64,000 nucleotides of DNA from NCBI GenBank assembly GCA_022393335.1, contig JAJEKB010021383.1:492736-556735 (forward strand), given 5' to 3'. Positions 34,830 to 46,971 of this stretch are shown here, piece by piece. A program made the translations under genes and the position numbers. The notes beneath the pieces were generated by a model that had not been told where the DNA came from, searched no databases, and saw only the letters and a list, made by a program, of their open reading frames with translations. Source of the DNA: Macrotrachela quadricornifera (taxonomy: Eukaryota; Rotifera; Eurotatoria; Philodinida; Philodinidae). How positions within the stretch are numbered: the first letter of the stretch is position 1; the number at the start of each line of letters is the position of its first letter.

Positions 34830-35650
34830 CTATCTTCATATTTCGCATTTTACTGTAAAAATAATCTAGAATGATTGTATAATGAGAAAAATATGAAGTT
34901 ATTATAAAGTCAAATGTGTTCATGTTAATTAAATATTTTTAATAGTTTACCTTAAGGAGCAAGTATCAAACTATTGATTAAACACACGAAGATTAATTAA
35001 ATATTTGAAATATTTTTTTTAAATTTTCATTCTATTTTTATGTGAAAGCTACTGAGTAGGAATGGAAGAAAAGAACACGATGTGTTATTGCACAACATCT
35101 ACATAGAAGCAAATGAAAATATAGAATCTGTACATTAAATTAAAAGAGTAGGCTATGATGTTTCGATTACTTCGCTTTGTGAATCATTGGTAGATTGTTT
35201 TGCTTTGAACAAAAACGGAGCAGGTTCGATCCCTGCCAGAGCACCCATCAATCGAACGTGCAATCCTTCTCTTTATTTTTAACTGTATTGATTCGTACAT
35301 AAAATTTAGAGAAATATACACATATGAGATGATACGAAATAAAATGATTAATGAATATTTCTTAGACTCTTTATTATGATCTGTTCCATTTCAATATTAG
35401 TATTTTAATAAAATATCATTTATCTGATTAATCAAAAATGGTGTTCATTGGGAAGATTTATTGTATTTTTAAAGATTAGATTATCTAGTCTAAATCAACT
35501 AAGAGAAAAGAGTCGAAATAAATAATATATACTTATTTGATACTAAATAGAATTGAACGAAACGCACAGAAGAAAAAAAAAGATACTTTTTGAATATAAA
35601 TTATAAAATGAAATTTGAAACATCAAATATCGAAAATACCTATGTGATAT
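34830..35650. repeat. Duplicated block, copy 2 (contains tRNA-like gene)
   Basis: Direct repeat of 31060-31880, offset 3762 bp at the tRNA-like gene. Flanks of the tRNA-like gene are nearly identical to copy 1 for about 150-200 bases on each side. Confidence 0.8.
35173..35247 (+). tRNA. tRNA-Gln(TTG)-like gene, copy 2, with encoded CCA
   Basis: Same cloverleaf as copy 1. The 5' half through the anticodon arm is identical; seven substitutions fall in the last 26 bases of the tRNA body. The T stem becomes GCAGG/CCTGC, a paired change that keeps the helix. In the acceptor two G-T wobbles become G-C and T-A pairs, while the terminal pair becomes C-A. Base 73 is C followed by CCA. B box GGTTCGATCCC is intact. 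Pattern suggests structural constraint or a 3' half taken from another tRNA by conversion. Confidence 0.6.
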
Positions 35651-36576
35651 AAATCAGATAAGAACCGATGGTTTTTTTCGGTAAACCGGAGTTAACCGAT
35701 GCTGATGTGTGCAACTAGCCAATACTGTTTGCCTCTATTTTTTTGAATATTTGTGTAGTAAAATTTAACAGATATTTTTAGATTCATATAATTTTTTTTT
35801 CGCTCGAACAAATGCAACAAAATGTAAAAATACAAAAAATGAACAAAAAAATAGTGAGAAATAAATTCAGAAAATAAATTTAAAAATAATAAATATTAAA
35901 AGAATAAAACTGAAAGGATATAGAATTAAAAAAATAATTTAATAAATTTTCAAATAATTAATATAAAAAGTGAGTATTAAAAACTTAAATATAAAAACAA
36001 GTTAATGCTTATTTGAACCTTATCGTTGTTAAAATGTATTCGTGTTTACAGGAAATAAAAAAATAAAATAAATAATACAGCACATGAACACATGTGTATT
36101 TACATATATATATCTTTTTTTTTCGTTCTGTATAGTCATTCTCTTTCTATTATATATAAGTTTATCGAAATATCATCGATGATCCGCGGTTTACCACTAA
36201 AAGTGATCCCGTATTCATGACATGAGTTAAAACTAAATTAACTAATTAAATCGGTAGAAACGTTAAAACACACTTAATTCATCTTTTTGAAATGACTTAA
36301 CTTAAATTGAACACTAATGCGTCAATTATACACTAGTCTGATTGTAATCTTTTAAATTTACGTGTATTACATAAATAAGTTATTCTTGATATTTTTTTTC
36401 GTTCTTCATAGATACACTGATGACATACTTTAATACAATGAAGAAAAGAAAAAATATTTCATCATTCTTTTTCATCATTCTCCCTTATCTTTTATTTATG
36501 GTCTATAATAATATAAATATTGACATACTCTTTTAGTATTTTATTTTCGTTTAGTATTTTTATCTAGAACAAAGGT
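35651..36576. other. Intergenic, low-complexity A/T-rich
   Basis: Long A-rich and T-rich runs, no gene. The last 100 bases hold the promoter and 5' leader of the GST gene; nothing specific can be named. Confidence 0.45.
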
Positions 36577-37395
36577 ATGTCAACAATAGCATCAAATATT
36601 ATTAAACTTCGATTTCGTTATTGGAATTGCCGTGGTCGTGTTCAAGCTGTTCGTTATATGCTTGAAGATATTGCATATACACATAAAAATGTTGATTATA
36701 AAGAAAATACAGAACTTTTAGAAAAAGCAGTTGAATCATGGTTTCAACATAAAAATGAAGAAATGGTTGGAGGTCCATTTCATAATTTACCTGTACTTCA
36801 TTGGAATGATACATATGTTTTTGGTCAAACTTTAACTATTGGTCTGTTTAAATAATAAGAAATTAATTTTTATTTTTTAAAAAAAAGTTTTTTTTTAGCA
36901 CAATTTTTAGCACGAAAATTTGATTTATATGGTGAATTAACATCATCTATAAATGATAAAGATATTTTACAAGGTTATATTGATGGTATTGTATCATGTG
37001 CATATACTGATATTATAATAAATATTTTACAATGTGTATGGACTATGGTAGATTTTATTGATGATAAAAATCCAATGAATCTTTTAACAAAAAAAATTCC
37101 AAATGATCTTAAAACATTAAATAGTTTACTTGAAAAAAGTTCAACATCATTTTATTATGATCAAACAAAACCAACTATTGCAGATTATTTTGTATTTGAA
37201 GCATATACAGCAGCACGTGATTATTGTCAAAAATTAATACCTGATACAGATGATCGTCAAGCATTAATAAAATTAGAACAAACTATGAAAGAACGACCAG
37301 CTTTAGCTAATTATTTTAATCAAAATAAATTATATAAACGTTTTACTGGTTTCCCAAAAGAAAGTGAATATATAATGAAACTTAATGAAATATAA
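36577..37395 (+). CDS. Glutathione S-transferase, sigma-like, 2 exons, 253 aa
   Basis: Exons 36577-36841 and 36899-37395 join over a 57-bp GT-AG intron in phase 1. The N-terminal thioredoxin-like domain begins KLRFRYWNCRGRVQAVRYML; Tyr15 is in the position of the catalytic tyrosine of sigma-class GSTs. The cis-proline lies in FHNLPVLHW (P72) and the glutathione-site motif is degenerate (FGQTLTIAQFLAR in place of the usual ESxAI). The all-helical C-terminal domain includes KPTIADYFVFEAY, a variant of the N-capping motif of the family. Conjugates glutathione to electrophiles in the cytosol. About 40 residues longer than a typical 200-210 aa sigma GST, mainly in the loop before the cis-Pro and in the C-terminal domain. 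Confidence 0.88.
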
Positions 37396-40208
37396 AAATA
37401 ATTTTTTATTCTTCTAAAAAAAATTAAAATAAAATTAATTTTTTTATATTAAACTAAAGTACGCAAAGAATAATGTATGAGAAACAATAAAAAAAAGAAA
37501 AGCAAATAGTAAGAACATTCTTATCTCGATTTGAATAATATATGTTGAAAGAAGAATAAATATCAAAGAAATAGAAAGAGAAGATAAATAGATAAATCGT
37601 TGACTTTGCTTTCATTGATAACTTCCTTAAATTAGTAAGAAATGAATTAGCTAATATTTTAATTGTCGAGATTTTAAAATTTTTCAATTTGCAATTTGCA
37701 ATTTTTTGATAGTGTACATTGACAAAAATTTAAAATTCTGCATTTTTTTTTATATATTTAGGCAAAGAAATGACAGACAATCATATTATAAAAACCAACA
37801 GGATAGTACAGCTGTAGTCAAAAAAAAAACTTGCACAAAATTCTTTTTTAATCTTAGAATCTTTTTCCTATGATTTGAAATGACTACAAACGTCATTTTT
37901 TTTAAGGTAATTCTTCGATAGGTATACTAGATAATCATCGTAGAAAACTTCGGGTTTTCTTATCTTTGATGCAAATCTATATAATGATATAACCTTCTTC
38001 TCCCTCAAAAAGTCTATCATATATTACTATTATACTGCTAAAATCAAGCCATAAGAGTTGACTTTGTAATTCATTGTAAAACAAATGTTTTGCCTAAGAA
38101 CTATCTGTTACAATAGTACCAGATTAAAATAAATCGTTGTTAGTCAAAGTGTCCAAGATGAATGATTGAAATATGTATCTATAAAAGCAAAGAAGGTTTA
38201 TGAATGAGATCATCTTACAAATCAAAGTGTATTGTCTATTATACATTAAGATACAGTTTTGATGACTTTAGTAAGTTTATCTGCTTGAGAGTCACATATT
38301 TTTTTGCTGATAGGTGTAAACGATGAAAAGAGAGATTTTATTTGAGAAAAGTTTCATCATCAAGGATGCTTTTAATGAGAAAAATGACTGAAAACGTGTC
38401 AGTCATGTTAGCATTAATACATCATAAATACTTCAATAGTCATCTGATATCTTTGATATTCACTTCAAAGAAACTTTCGATCAATTATAAGCTATAATGT
38501 TGAGAAAATAAAGTTAATTATCTGCAAGAAAAAAAGATCTTTACTTTCTATTTCTTCTAAAGATGAACAAAGGAAATATCACGTTTTACTGTTTTATAGT
38601 ACTCTTCGTAGGTCATCAACCATAATAGAAAATAATTCGAAGAGGACATTCATATAAGATAATACCTGTAGGAAACGATGTACTAGTTTTTTTGATTACA
38701 ACTGTACCAAAAAATATTTCAGGTTTTTTCCCTTTCAACTAGTAAAATTATTTGAATAGCGTCAATACATGATTACATGGTAGCTTTTTTTTTGATTTCT
38801 CGGAGTCGATTACGCTACGCTATAAGAGATATAGGAGATACATCTCTATATATTCTATAGATGGATATAGTCGAGTTTTCTAGAAATCCATAAAAGACAC
38901 CATATGTTTATGACGATCTTCATCAGTCAAGCTGAGATTTTCCCTGATTCGAGGTGCCACCAATTATCTAGGAGCATTGGAGTGATCGAAGTAAATTAGT
39001 CAAACATAGTTTTGTGTCTTTGAATTTTAGTGCGATCAGAGAATTTTGAGATACTAGACATGCACTAAAACTAAAACTCTAAATTTAAACTATTCGTTTT
39101 GACGTACTTTTGATGTTAGTAAATATGATTTCGATTTAGAATTGGCTTTGTTATTGTTTTGATGGTATTGATTTTGGTTACCTGAGAATAAGATTGTAAC
39201 AAATTTATTAGCTTTCTCACATTATAAAGCCATTCTATGTTAAAATCCGTTTTCATGAAAAATTCTACAAGGCATAATAAGAATCTTTAGGTTTTTTAAA
39301 AGCTGTCTCCATGAGTTCAGCAAATATGGAACTCTAAGTACCTTTCAAATCTGATTTTTTTAGCGAAAACCTATCTTTTTTGTAATAAAAATACCTTCTT
39401 CTATTAAAAAGTGTCTCCTCAAAAAAAATCCTAAAAGTTCTCGAACAGCAGTGTTTTGCTTTCTATGAATTAGATTGAAAGAAAACAATTCTTTTTTCTT
39501 ATATTGTATTAAGAATTATTTGAAGGAAACACAGATAAAAAGTTTTACAGGAATGCTTTGTCGATTTACTCTTTTCGAATCAATTTTTTACTATACGTAA
39601 AAGCCAAAACTAAAATCAACACCATGAAAACTTTCAAAACAATTCTTGGTTTTAGTACATACTATCAGGAATCAAAGTGCAAAATATAGCTTTCGTGAAA
39701 TAATTGAATGTAATACTAGTTGGTTTTCTAATAATTATAGTATGACTATAAATCTCATTAAAATCAGATATAAAAAAGAATAAAACACAGATGATTAATA
39801 GAGCAAACAATGACGTCAACAATATTTAGTTTTCAAACAAATTATCTTGTGAGACATCTTCAAAAAAACAAAAATTATTTGTCAAATATTGAATCTCATT
39901 AAAACATTGATGATTTTATCGAATTGTTTCAATGACTTGTTTATTTATCATTTGATAAATTTTCTATATTAATTGCTATACAACTGAAACACCTTAAAAT
40001 ATATTGATCTTGAAAGCACATAAAAATATAGAGATATATTTAGTAATGATTAAAAATGTTATATTTACGGATTATTAACATTCGCAAATCGATGTAATTC
40101 ATCTAATTCACTTGAAGTGAAATGTAAAAACAATAAAATGATGATATATACAATATTAATTTATTTGTGCCTTAAGTTAAATCAAAAAGCTTAAAACTTT
40201 AAAATATC
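37396..40208. other. Intergenic, no feature seen
   Basis: 2.8 kb of AT-rich sequence between the convergent GST and TPR genes. I see no gene, RNA or clear repeat. Two stretches rich in TTTTGGTTTTAGT-like words near 39090-39180 and 39600-39660 may be old inverted copies, but the match is weak. Confidence 0.4.
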
Positions 40209-43200
40209 TTATGAAAGTATTGATTCAGCAGGTAAATTTCTGGGCCATTCTTTAATAATTTTTCGTATACGTTGAACAGTTGGATGACTATATTGTCTAT
40301 GCTTTTTTATATATTTAAATGCTTTTTTATAATATTTTCGAGCTAATCGAAGATTATTTTGATTCATATAAACATCACCAATATTTTCAAAAATTTTCCA
40401 GATATTTTCAGTATTATCACCATTGGAAATCAATTGTTTAGATAAATCTAATGTTTTTATACAATGTTCATTACATTTTTCGGATTGTTGTTTTGCATAA
40501 GCTAATGCTAATATACTGTGTGATTCTGCTTTTGATAAATGTATCAATGATAAAATTTGATCTTGAATTTCAAGTGATTGTAAATTAAATTCAATAGCTT
40601 CATTGCACTTATTTAATTTTACTAAACATAAAGCCGTAGTATTTAATGTATTTACAGCACTTTCATCCATTAAATTTGGCAAATATTCCTCATAATTTGT
40701 TAATGCTATTTTCATCAATGACAATGCTTGTTCATATTCAGTTTTTTCATAATAACAGTTACCTAAGATATCATAACAATGTCCTACATTTATTGTATCT
40801 TCATCTAATGAAAGATCTAACGATTTCTGTAGTTTATTGATAGCTTCATCAAATCGTCCTTGTTGGTATAAGATAAAGCCATAAAAAATGTAACATCGAG
40901 CTAGATTATTTTTACTTTGTGGATAATCTTGTTGATAAATTTCAATTGCTTTTACGATAAAATGAATTGCGTTGATATATTCACGTTTTGTCATATTTAA
41001 ATAACATATACTCATATTTAATAAACATAAAGCGTAATTTTCTCGAGTATCCGGTAAATATTCTTCCAAATTTTTTATTGCTTTTTGATAATTTTCAATT
41101 CCTTTTTTATACTGTTGTTGATTTAAATAACAAATTCCAATATTAAGATAACAAGAGCCAAGATCAATATGATCATCGATTAACATATTCTTCGCTTTTT
41201 CCAAACAATCAAGAGCAAGTTCATATTCATTTTTACTAATATATGTATTACCTAGATTTATAAGACATGACGAAATATCGTTTGTATGATTGCATGTAAC
41301 ATTTGTTGATATATGTTTTTCATAAAAATCTAAACATTGAATATAATATTCTTTACTTAAATCATATTCTAACTTTTGAAAATAATTCGAACCAATTAAG
41401 AAATAATATTGGCCTGTAGAACACTGATTAAAATGAGATGAATCATCTTCCATTATTTGAATTATTTTTTTATAATATTCTATTGATGTATCATAATCTT
41501 GTTGATTTTGAAAAATATTTCCAATATTTACATGACACTGTTTATAATGTTCTATTACATTGGATTGATCTTCTTCTTCTTCATCATGTAAATGTTTCTC
41601 ATATATTTCTATTGCTTGTTTATAATGTACGATAGCTTCATCGAACATAGATTTATTTCGATAAGCCCTACCAATAATAAAATGACATTGTCCAATTTGA
41701 ATATCGTCTTTTGGTAAAATATCTAATGATTTCTTAATAAATTCAAGTGATTTATCAGGATTTGTTTCTATATGTCCATATCCAATATTAAAATAACATA
41801 ATGCTTCTTTTTCATTATGATTTATTAGAGTTATAATTTCTAGATTATTCATTAAAAGTGCTAATATTATATAAACTTCATCTTCTATGTCAATTAAATT
41901 TTGAAATAATTCTTGTCGTTGTTGAACATATTGTAAAATTTGTTCATTATTACTGATTAAAGTTATTAAAAGATGAAGAATACTCTTAATAATCGATTGA
42001 TTATCTTTAAATAATGGTTCATCACTGAGTAAGGATAGAAGAGCATTTGTAATTGGTAATAATTGATTATTTGTAAATATAGTTGAACTACATAATGTAA
42101 AACTATAATTTAATAAATCAAGTAATTGAATAACATTATTCAATTGTTGTCTAACATAATTTTTTTGTAATAAATGAACTGATGATTTTAAAAGTCTATT
42201 TAATAATAAATTCGCCATTTCTTCTCTATTTTCTCCTGAAAAGAATATTTCAAATAAATATTTTAACAAAATTTGAATTATTTTACCTTGATACATCATC
42301 CAATATTTTGGACATGTTATTAAAAGAAATTCTTCATTACTTAATCGTTTATACATTTTAATATAATATTTTGAACATAAACATGTTACAATTGCATTTA
42401 TAATTTGTATATTTTGTATATAAAGACTAATTAATATTGAAAAATATTTTATATTATTTTTATCATATAAATGTTTTCCATGTTTAGCAATATCTTTTAA
42501 ACATTTTTGAATTGGTTCAATTAATTGTTCAGAATGTTTCTCTATTTTAAAAAGAATTTTAATACTATAACAAAATATAAATGATTCTAATTCCGGAAGA
42601 TAATAATTTTGATGCCATTTTATAAATATCATTTCTAAAACATGTATGACTAGAGAATAAAATTCATGATTAATAATTAATGGATCCGTTAAAATATTCT
42701 TATCAATATTTTCCAATTGATAAAGAATATTAACAAAATGACCAGTATATGGATGGAATGATGGTAATTGATTGAAATTATCTAAAATTTCTTTTAGTTC
42801 ATGTACTGTTATTGGTTCTCGGACTGGTAAACTAAAAATAATTGGAAATTATATTTATCATTTAAACTATTTTTATTTCTATAAATCACACAAAATTTTA
42901 TCAAAAGTATAATGTTCATCTATAGAACCATCTTATTGCATGTATTAATCTGAAAGTAATCTCTTTTTCTTTTGAGATAAGATCGTCTAAACTATAGCAT
43001 CTTTTTTGTGTACACAAGGCTAAATGTTAATCGTAGACTATTTTTAAGCATTCCTCTCCACTTAAGAGAAAGTTAATTTTCGTCACAAATTCTGAAATTG
43101 AAATAAACTATTAGAAATGATATGGATTTTTATTAATCTTCTTTGCCAAGGTTTCTCGGTTCAATGTTTTTCAATATATATAAATTTGCTTTGATTTGAA

Positions 43201-43845
43201 AGAATATGTCGAGATACAGGGCATCACAAAGTTCTTTTTCTAATTTAGCTCTAGTTTTTATTATATATACAGACATTTATGTAACTAGACATCTATTTTT
43301 GACGCGTTTTCTGAGTCATTGAATTTGCGATGCTCTTTCAAACAAAAAGAATTATATGTACTGAAAAACATTAAACAAAAAATAAGCTTTTTTTGATCCT
43401 TGTTTAATTCATATCTCTACCAAATATCACAGTATCCTCACTTTACCCCCAACATATATTACAAATTTCGACCCATTTGAATACACTTAGGCTGAGGTCA
43501 GTTTTTGAGTAGAAGGGGACTTACTTTCTCGTTTTTGTTTGCAATATATTAACTTTCACGTTTAATAATAGTCAATCTACTATTCGAATCAAATTTCAGT
43601 AACCATTGATATTCATAAGTAAAGTTTGATTTGTAAACAATAATCATACAATCGAAAATACTAGTTTAAATAAAGTATTACATGCATCATTAGATATTCT
43701 TTTATAGGATAAAAAAATTTCTATAATATCAAAGCTTTTACCTATGATCGATGCTTTTCAGTTTTATCTATTTATTCATGAAAAGAACAACTCACTGTAG
43801 ATTTTCTCGTAAAGCTACGTTGTCTTGATCAGATGAATTATTCAT
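40209..43845 (-). CDS. Kinesin-light-chain-like TPR protein, 2 exons, 890 aa
   Basis: Exon 1 (43796-43845) encodes MNNSSDQDNVALRENL; exon 2 (40209-42831) follows a 964-bp intron with GTGAGT donor and TTTTTAG acceptor, phase 2. The first 300 or so residues are helical without clear motif. From about residue 360 on there are at least ten tetratricopeptide repeats, 42-46 residues apart as in kinesin light chains (for example CHFIIGRAYRNKSMFDEAI, CLINLGNTYISKNEYELAL, CYDILGNCYYEKTEYEQAL), ending near residue 870. TPR arrays act as protein-binding scaffolds. Such genes are abundant in bdelloid genomes, often joined to ADP-ribosyltransferase domains; no such domain is seen here. The intron contains a relic of the repeat family at 5560-6303. 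Low-GC codon use throughout. Confidence 0.85.
43320..43515 (+). repeat. Diverged relic of the C-run MITE inside the TPR gene intron
   Basis: GATGCTCTTTCAAACAAAAA and CCAACATATATTACAAATTTC with CCCATTTGAA match the right half of the element at 5560-6303 (6055-6290) at roughly 75 percent, in the same + orientation. The end is truncated (GTTTTTGAGTAGAAGGGGAC). Confidence 0.7.
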
Positions 43846-45296
43846 AATAACATAAGAATGAATTGAACGATTATTAAATATATTTTTTGTCGTTATCTAT
43901 ATAATAAAAAAGAGATAAAAAGCAAATCTAAACGCATATAAAATCGGGATGTGATTTCTTACTACGTATTGATAATGATTACCAATATAAAATAATATCT
44001 CTAATAGAAGTAAAACAATGATAGAATAAAATAACGATGTATAAATGAATGAGAATCGAAAAAATGTAATCTACGCTACATAATTTTCTAAATGATCAAT
44101 AATAACGAAAATAAAATTTGAAGAACAATATTTATAGATTTATTATTGTTTATTACAAACGAATAATTAAAAATTACAATCATAGATAGATAAAAAAGCA
44201 CGTAAGCCTTTCTTTTCTCATTCATATAAATGAAAGATAAGTCAGATATGACGACAAACAAGAAGAAAAAACCTTATTTTCATTACCTTTATATTATCCT
44301 TTTCATTGTAAGGAATATCAACACGTTATTAACATACTCTCTCCTAGCAAAAAAAAACTAAAATAGAAGTATACAAGGTAAAATAATATAACAGCAATTT
44401 TTCATCGCCTATTTTTATACTATCCATTTAGTTTGTCATGCATATCTATATTTCGATCAATCTCGTTTAATAAAGAGTCATTTCTTCGAATAATACACAT
44501 AGAAACATATAGATTGTGGAAATATGAAGTTATATATGTCTATTTTTTCAATCATATCTCGATTTGATTTCGAGAGAGGAGAAAAGACTTCACTAAAGTG
44601 AAACTAAGGAAGAAATTGCAAGTAATATAATAATTTAGTTTTTAATGAATTAAAATAAAATAATAATTATCAGATCTTTTCTTAATTTTTATACTTAACT
44701 CATCTACTAAATATTTTTCATTTTCAGAAGTTTTTAAAAATAAATATGCTATATAAGCTAATTTCACTTCACTATAAATAACACAATTATTTTGCGAATA
44801 CTAAATACAAATGTATTTCTTGAAGATATTTTATATAGTGATCCATCGATTGAAAGAAATAAATCGACCTTGTAAGCTCTACAGTTACCTTGAGAACGTG
44901 GAGGAGTAATGTAATAGTTAGTTTATTCATCCACATACTTCTAAAACCTGACAACGTATATTCTACATGTGTAGCATATTTTGTTGAAGTTGATCATTGA
45001 GTCGATTATCTTAGTTTTTCATAATCACAAGAAAGTATTAAAACTCTTTTATCGATATATTTTGAGCAACTTATTATATCTTCAGAAAATATTGATATAC
45101 TACTATTCTGTAAAGAAAATTATGTTCTTTCAAGTAAAATATTTTTAAATCGTGCAATGTAATATTCGCTATTGAATGTTTTTGCCATCGTTTTTTTTTC
45201 AGATTCTCGACTATTTCAATGTTATACAACATTTTATTCTATAATATTTTCTATATGTATGTATATAGTTTAAAACTATGAACTATTTAATTATAA
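43846..45296. other. Intergenic, no feature seen
   Basis: AT-rich region upstream of the TPR gene and downstream of the phospholipase-like gene. Nothing identified. Confidence 0.4.
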
Positions 45297-45798
45297 TTAC
45301 TTACTTTCATATCGACATTCTTTTTTTAGTAAATTAAAAAAACTATCATTCATTTTATTTGTATAATATCCAAAACATTCAGCTGCTGATTTATCGCACA
45401 TACATGTTTCATAACTACAGGTTTTTGTTATTATCAATACACTCAATTGATGTATTTAATTGAACGGCATAGTCTTTTAATACTCCATTACATTTACGTG
45501 AATTGAGAGCTACATCATAAAAATTTACATGAACTTTGCAACATAAATCAGTTTCATCAACATATTTATCTGGTTTACTTCCTGAACGGCACCTAATTGA
45601 TTATTAAAAAAGAATTATTAAAATACTTCTATTTTTTCATTTTCATTAGGTCACTTACCAATATCCATAATTTTCATAATCTGTTGGAGCACGACCCGTT
45701 TTGTAGGAAATCATTGATCCATACTGTCGCTGATCAGAAAATGGTAATAGATCCGCTAAAATGAATGATATGATAATAAGAAAATAAAAATACAGCAT
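45297..45798 (-). pseudogene. Secretory phospholipase-A2-like gene, frameshifted, 2 exons
   Basis: Exon 1 (45659-45798) starts at ATG 45798 and encodes a signal peptide (MLYFYFLIIISFILADLLPF) and the approach to the calcium loop (YENYGYW). Exon 2 (45297-45592) follows a 66-bp GT-AG intron and encodes the cysteine-rich core: a DETDLCCKVHVNFYD segment corresponding to the family's CCxxHDxC active site, and later CMCDKSAAECF, corresponding to the CxCDxxAAxCF helix. Two departures stand out: the Asp after the active-site His is Val, and the following conserved Cys is Phe, so catalysis is doubtful even if expressed. Between the two halves the frame changes at a run of five T (45422-45426, A on the coding strand), which puts a stop soon after. 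This may be a pseudogene or a homopolymer read error. Confidence 0.65.
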
Positions 45799-46971
45799 TT
45801 TTTTGTCGTTATTGTCGTGTATCCAACTTAACAATGTCAATTTTTATACGAAAAAATAAAATCTATTGATTACTTTTTATGTCCTGATGATAGATTTGAT
45901 CTCAAAAATAAAATAAATATCTTAGTTATGAGAATTAAGTTCTGGAAAACAGCAAAAGTACTTGTAATATGAAATATGAAACTTCTTTGTCACAATCAAC
46001 CATATTAAATATTATTCATATTTTTCAAAGTTTAGTTTTTTAATTTATTTTTGAAATCAATTCTATCATCAAATAAAAAAACCACTTAAAAATTTTTTTT
46101 TTCCAATCATCATCATATTCTGTATTAACTCTTTCTTCGATAAAATAGATATATATATTCAATCCGAAAGGATCATAAAAATAAATAATTGATTTATTTG
46201 ATTCTCACTGTTTGGTCACAACTTATTTTATGTGATGAAGTTGCTTTGCGGTATTATATCTATTTTCTATTACAAATTAAACTTCTAATTTAACTTGTTT
46301 TCGATAAGTTTCTCAAGTAACGAAACGAAATACTTAAATCAATGTTCATTTCAGTTGTTTTTTTTTCTGGCTTTTATATTCTATAGATCAATTTTATTGT
46401 TTCATCCAGTTTTCAGTAGAAGAAATAAATGTTTAGTTCACATTAAACTATTAAATATATAAAGTCATTAAGGTCATAGATAACCGTATCTCTATTTTCT
46501 TTATAAAGATAACAAAATTGTTTCAATTAACTATTCGAAAGTAGTAAAATACTACAATCAATTTGTACATGTAGTTAATCAACTTAATCAAAGAATATCC
46601 AGCTAGAATTTTAATCGCTTCAATTTATTTATATATTTCGAATTCATTTATTTGGTGTACTTAAACTATATTGTTTCAGTGTGGAAGTTTTTCTGCTGCT
46701 GGAATAAACGAATAAATTTTATGGAACGAAGTTTAAACTAGTACTACCAAAAACTGTTCTTTATTTCGATAATGAAATGGATTTATTTGTGAAAGGAAGA
46801 AGAAAACGATGTTCGACCTAACATCGAATATTTTATTTTTATGCAGCCGTTTTTAGTCAAAATAAAATAAAAAGGTTGAAAAATGTTTCTTCGATTAAAA
46901 AGAAAAATTCAATCCTCAACAAGTGAAACTGTTATATTGAATATAATAGATTTTAAATAAAATAGTTGAAA
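45799..46971. other. Intergenic, no feature seen
   Basis: AT-rich sequence between two minus-strand genes; contains the upstream region of the phospholipase-like gene. No motif identified. Confidence 0.4.

Noticed and set aside
35171..35250. The tRNA-like copies as plain parts of a SINE
   Set aside because: Not fully excluded, but only two copies are visible, their flanks are shared on both sides as in a segmental duplication, and no A-rich tail or target duplication borders them.
45422..45430. Third intron in the phospholipase-like gene instead of a frameshift
   Set aside because: No GT-AG pair of reasonable length fits between the two well-kept halves; a one-base length change in the homopolymer explains the frame change directly.
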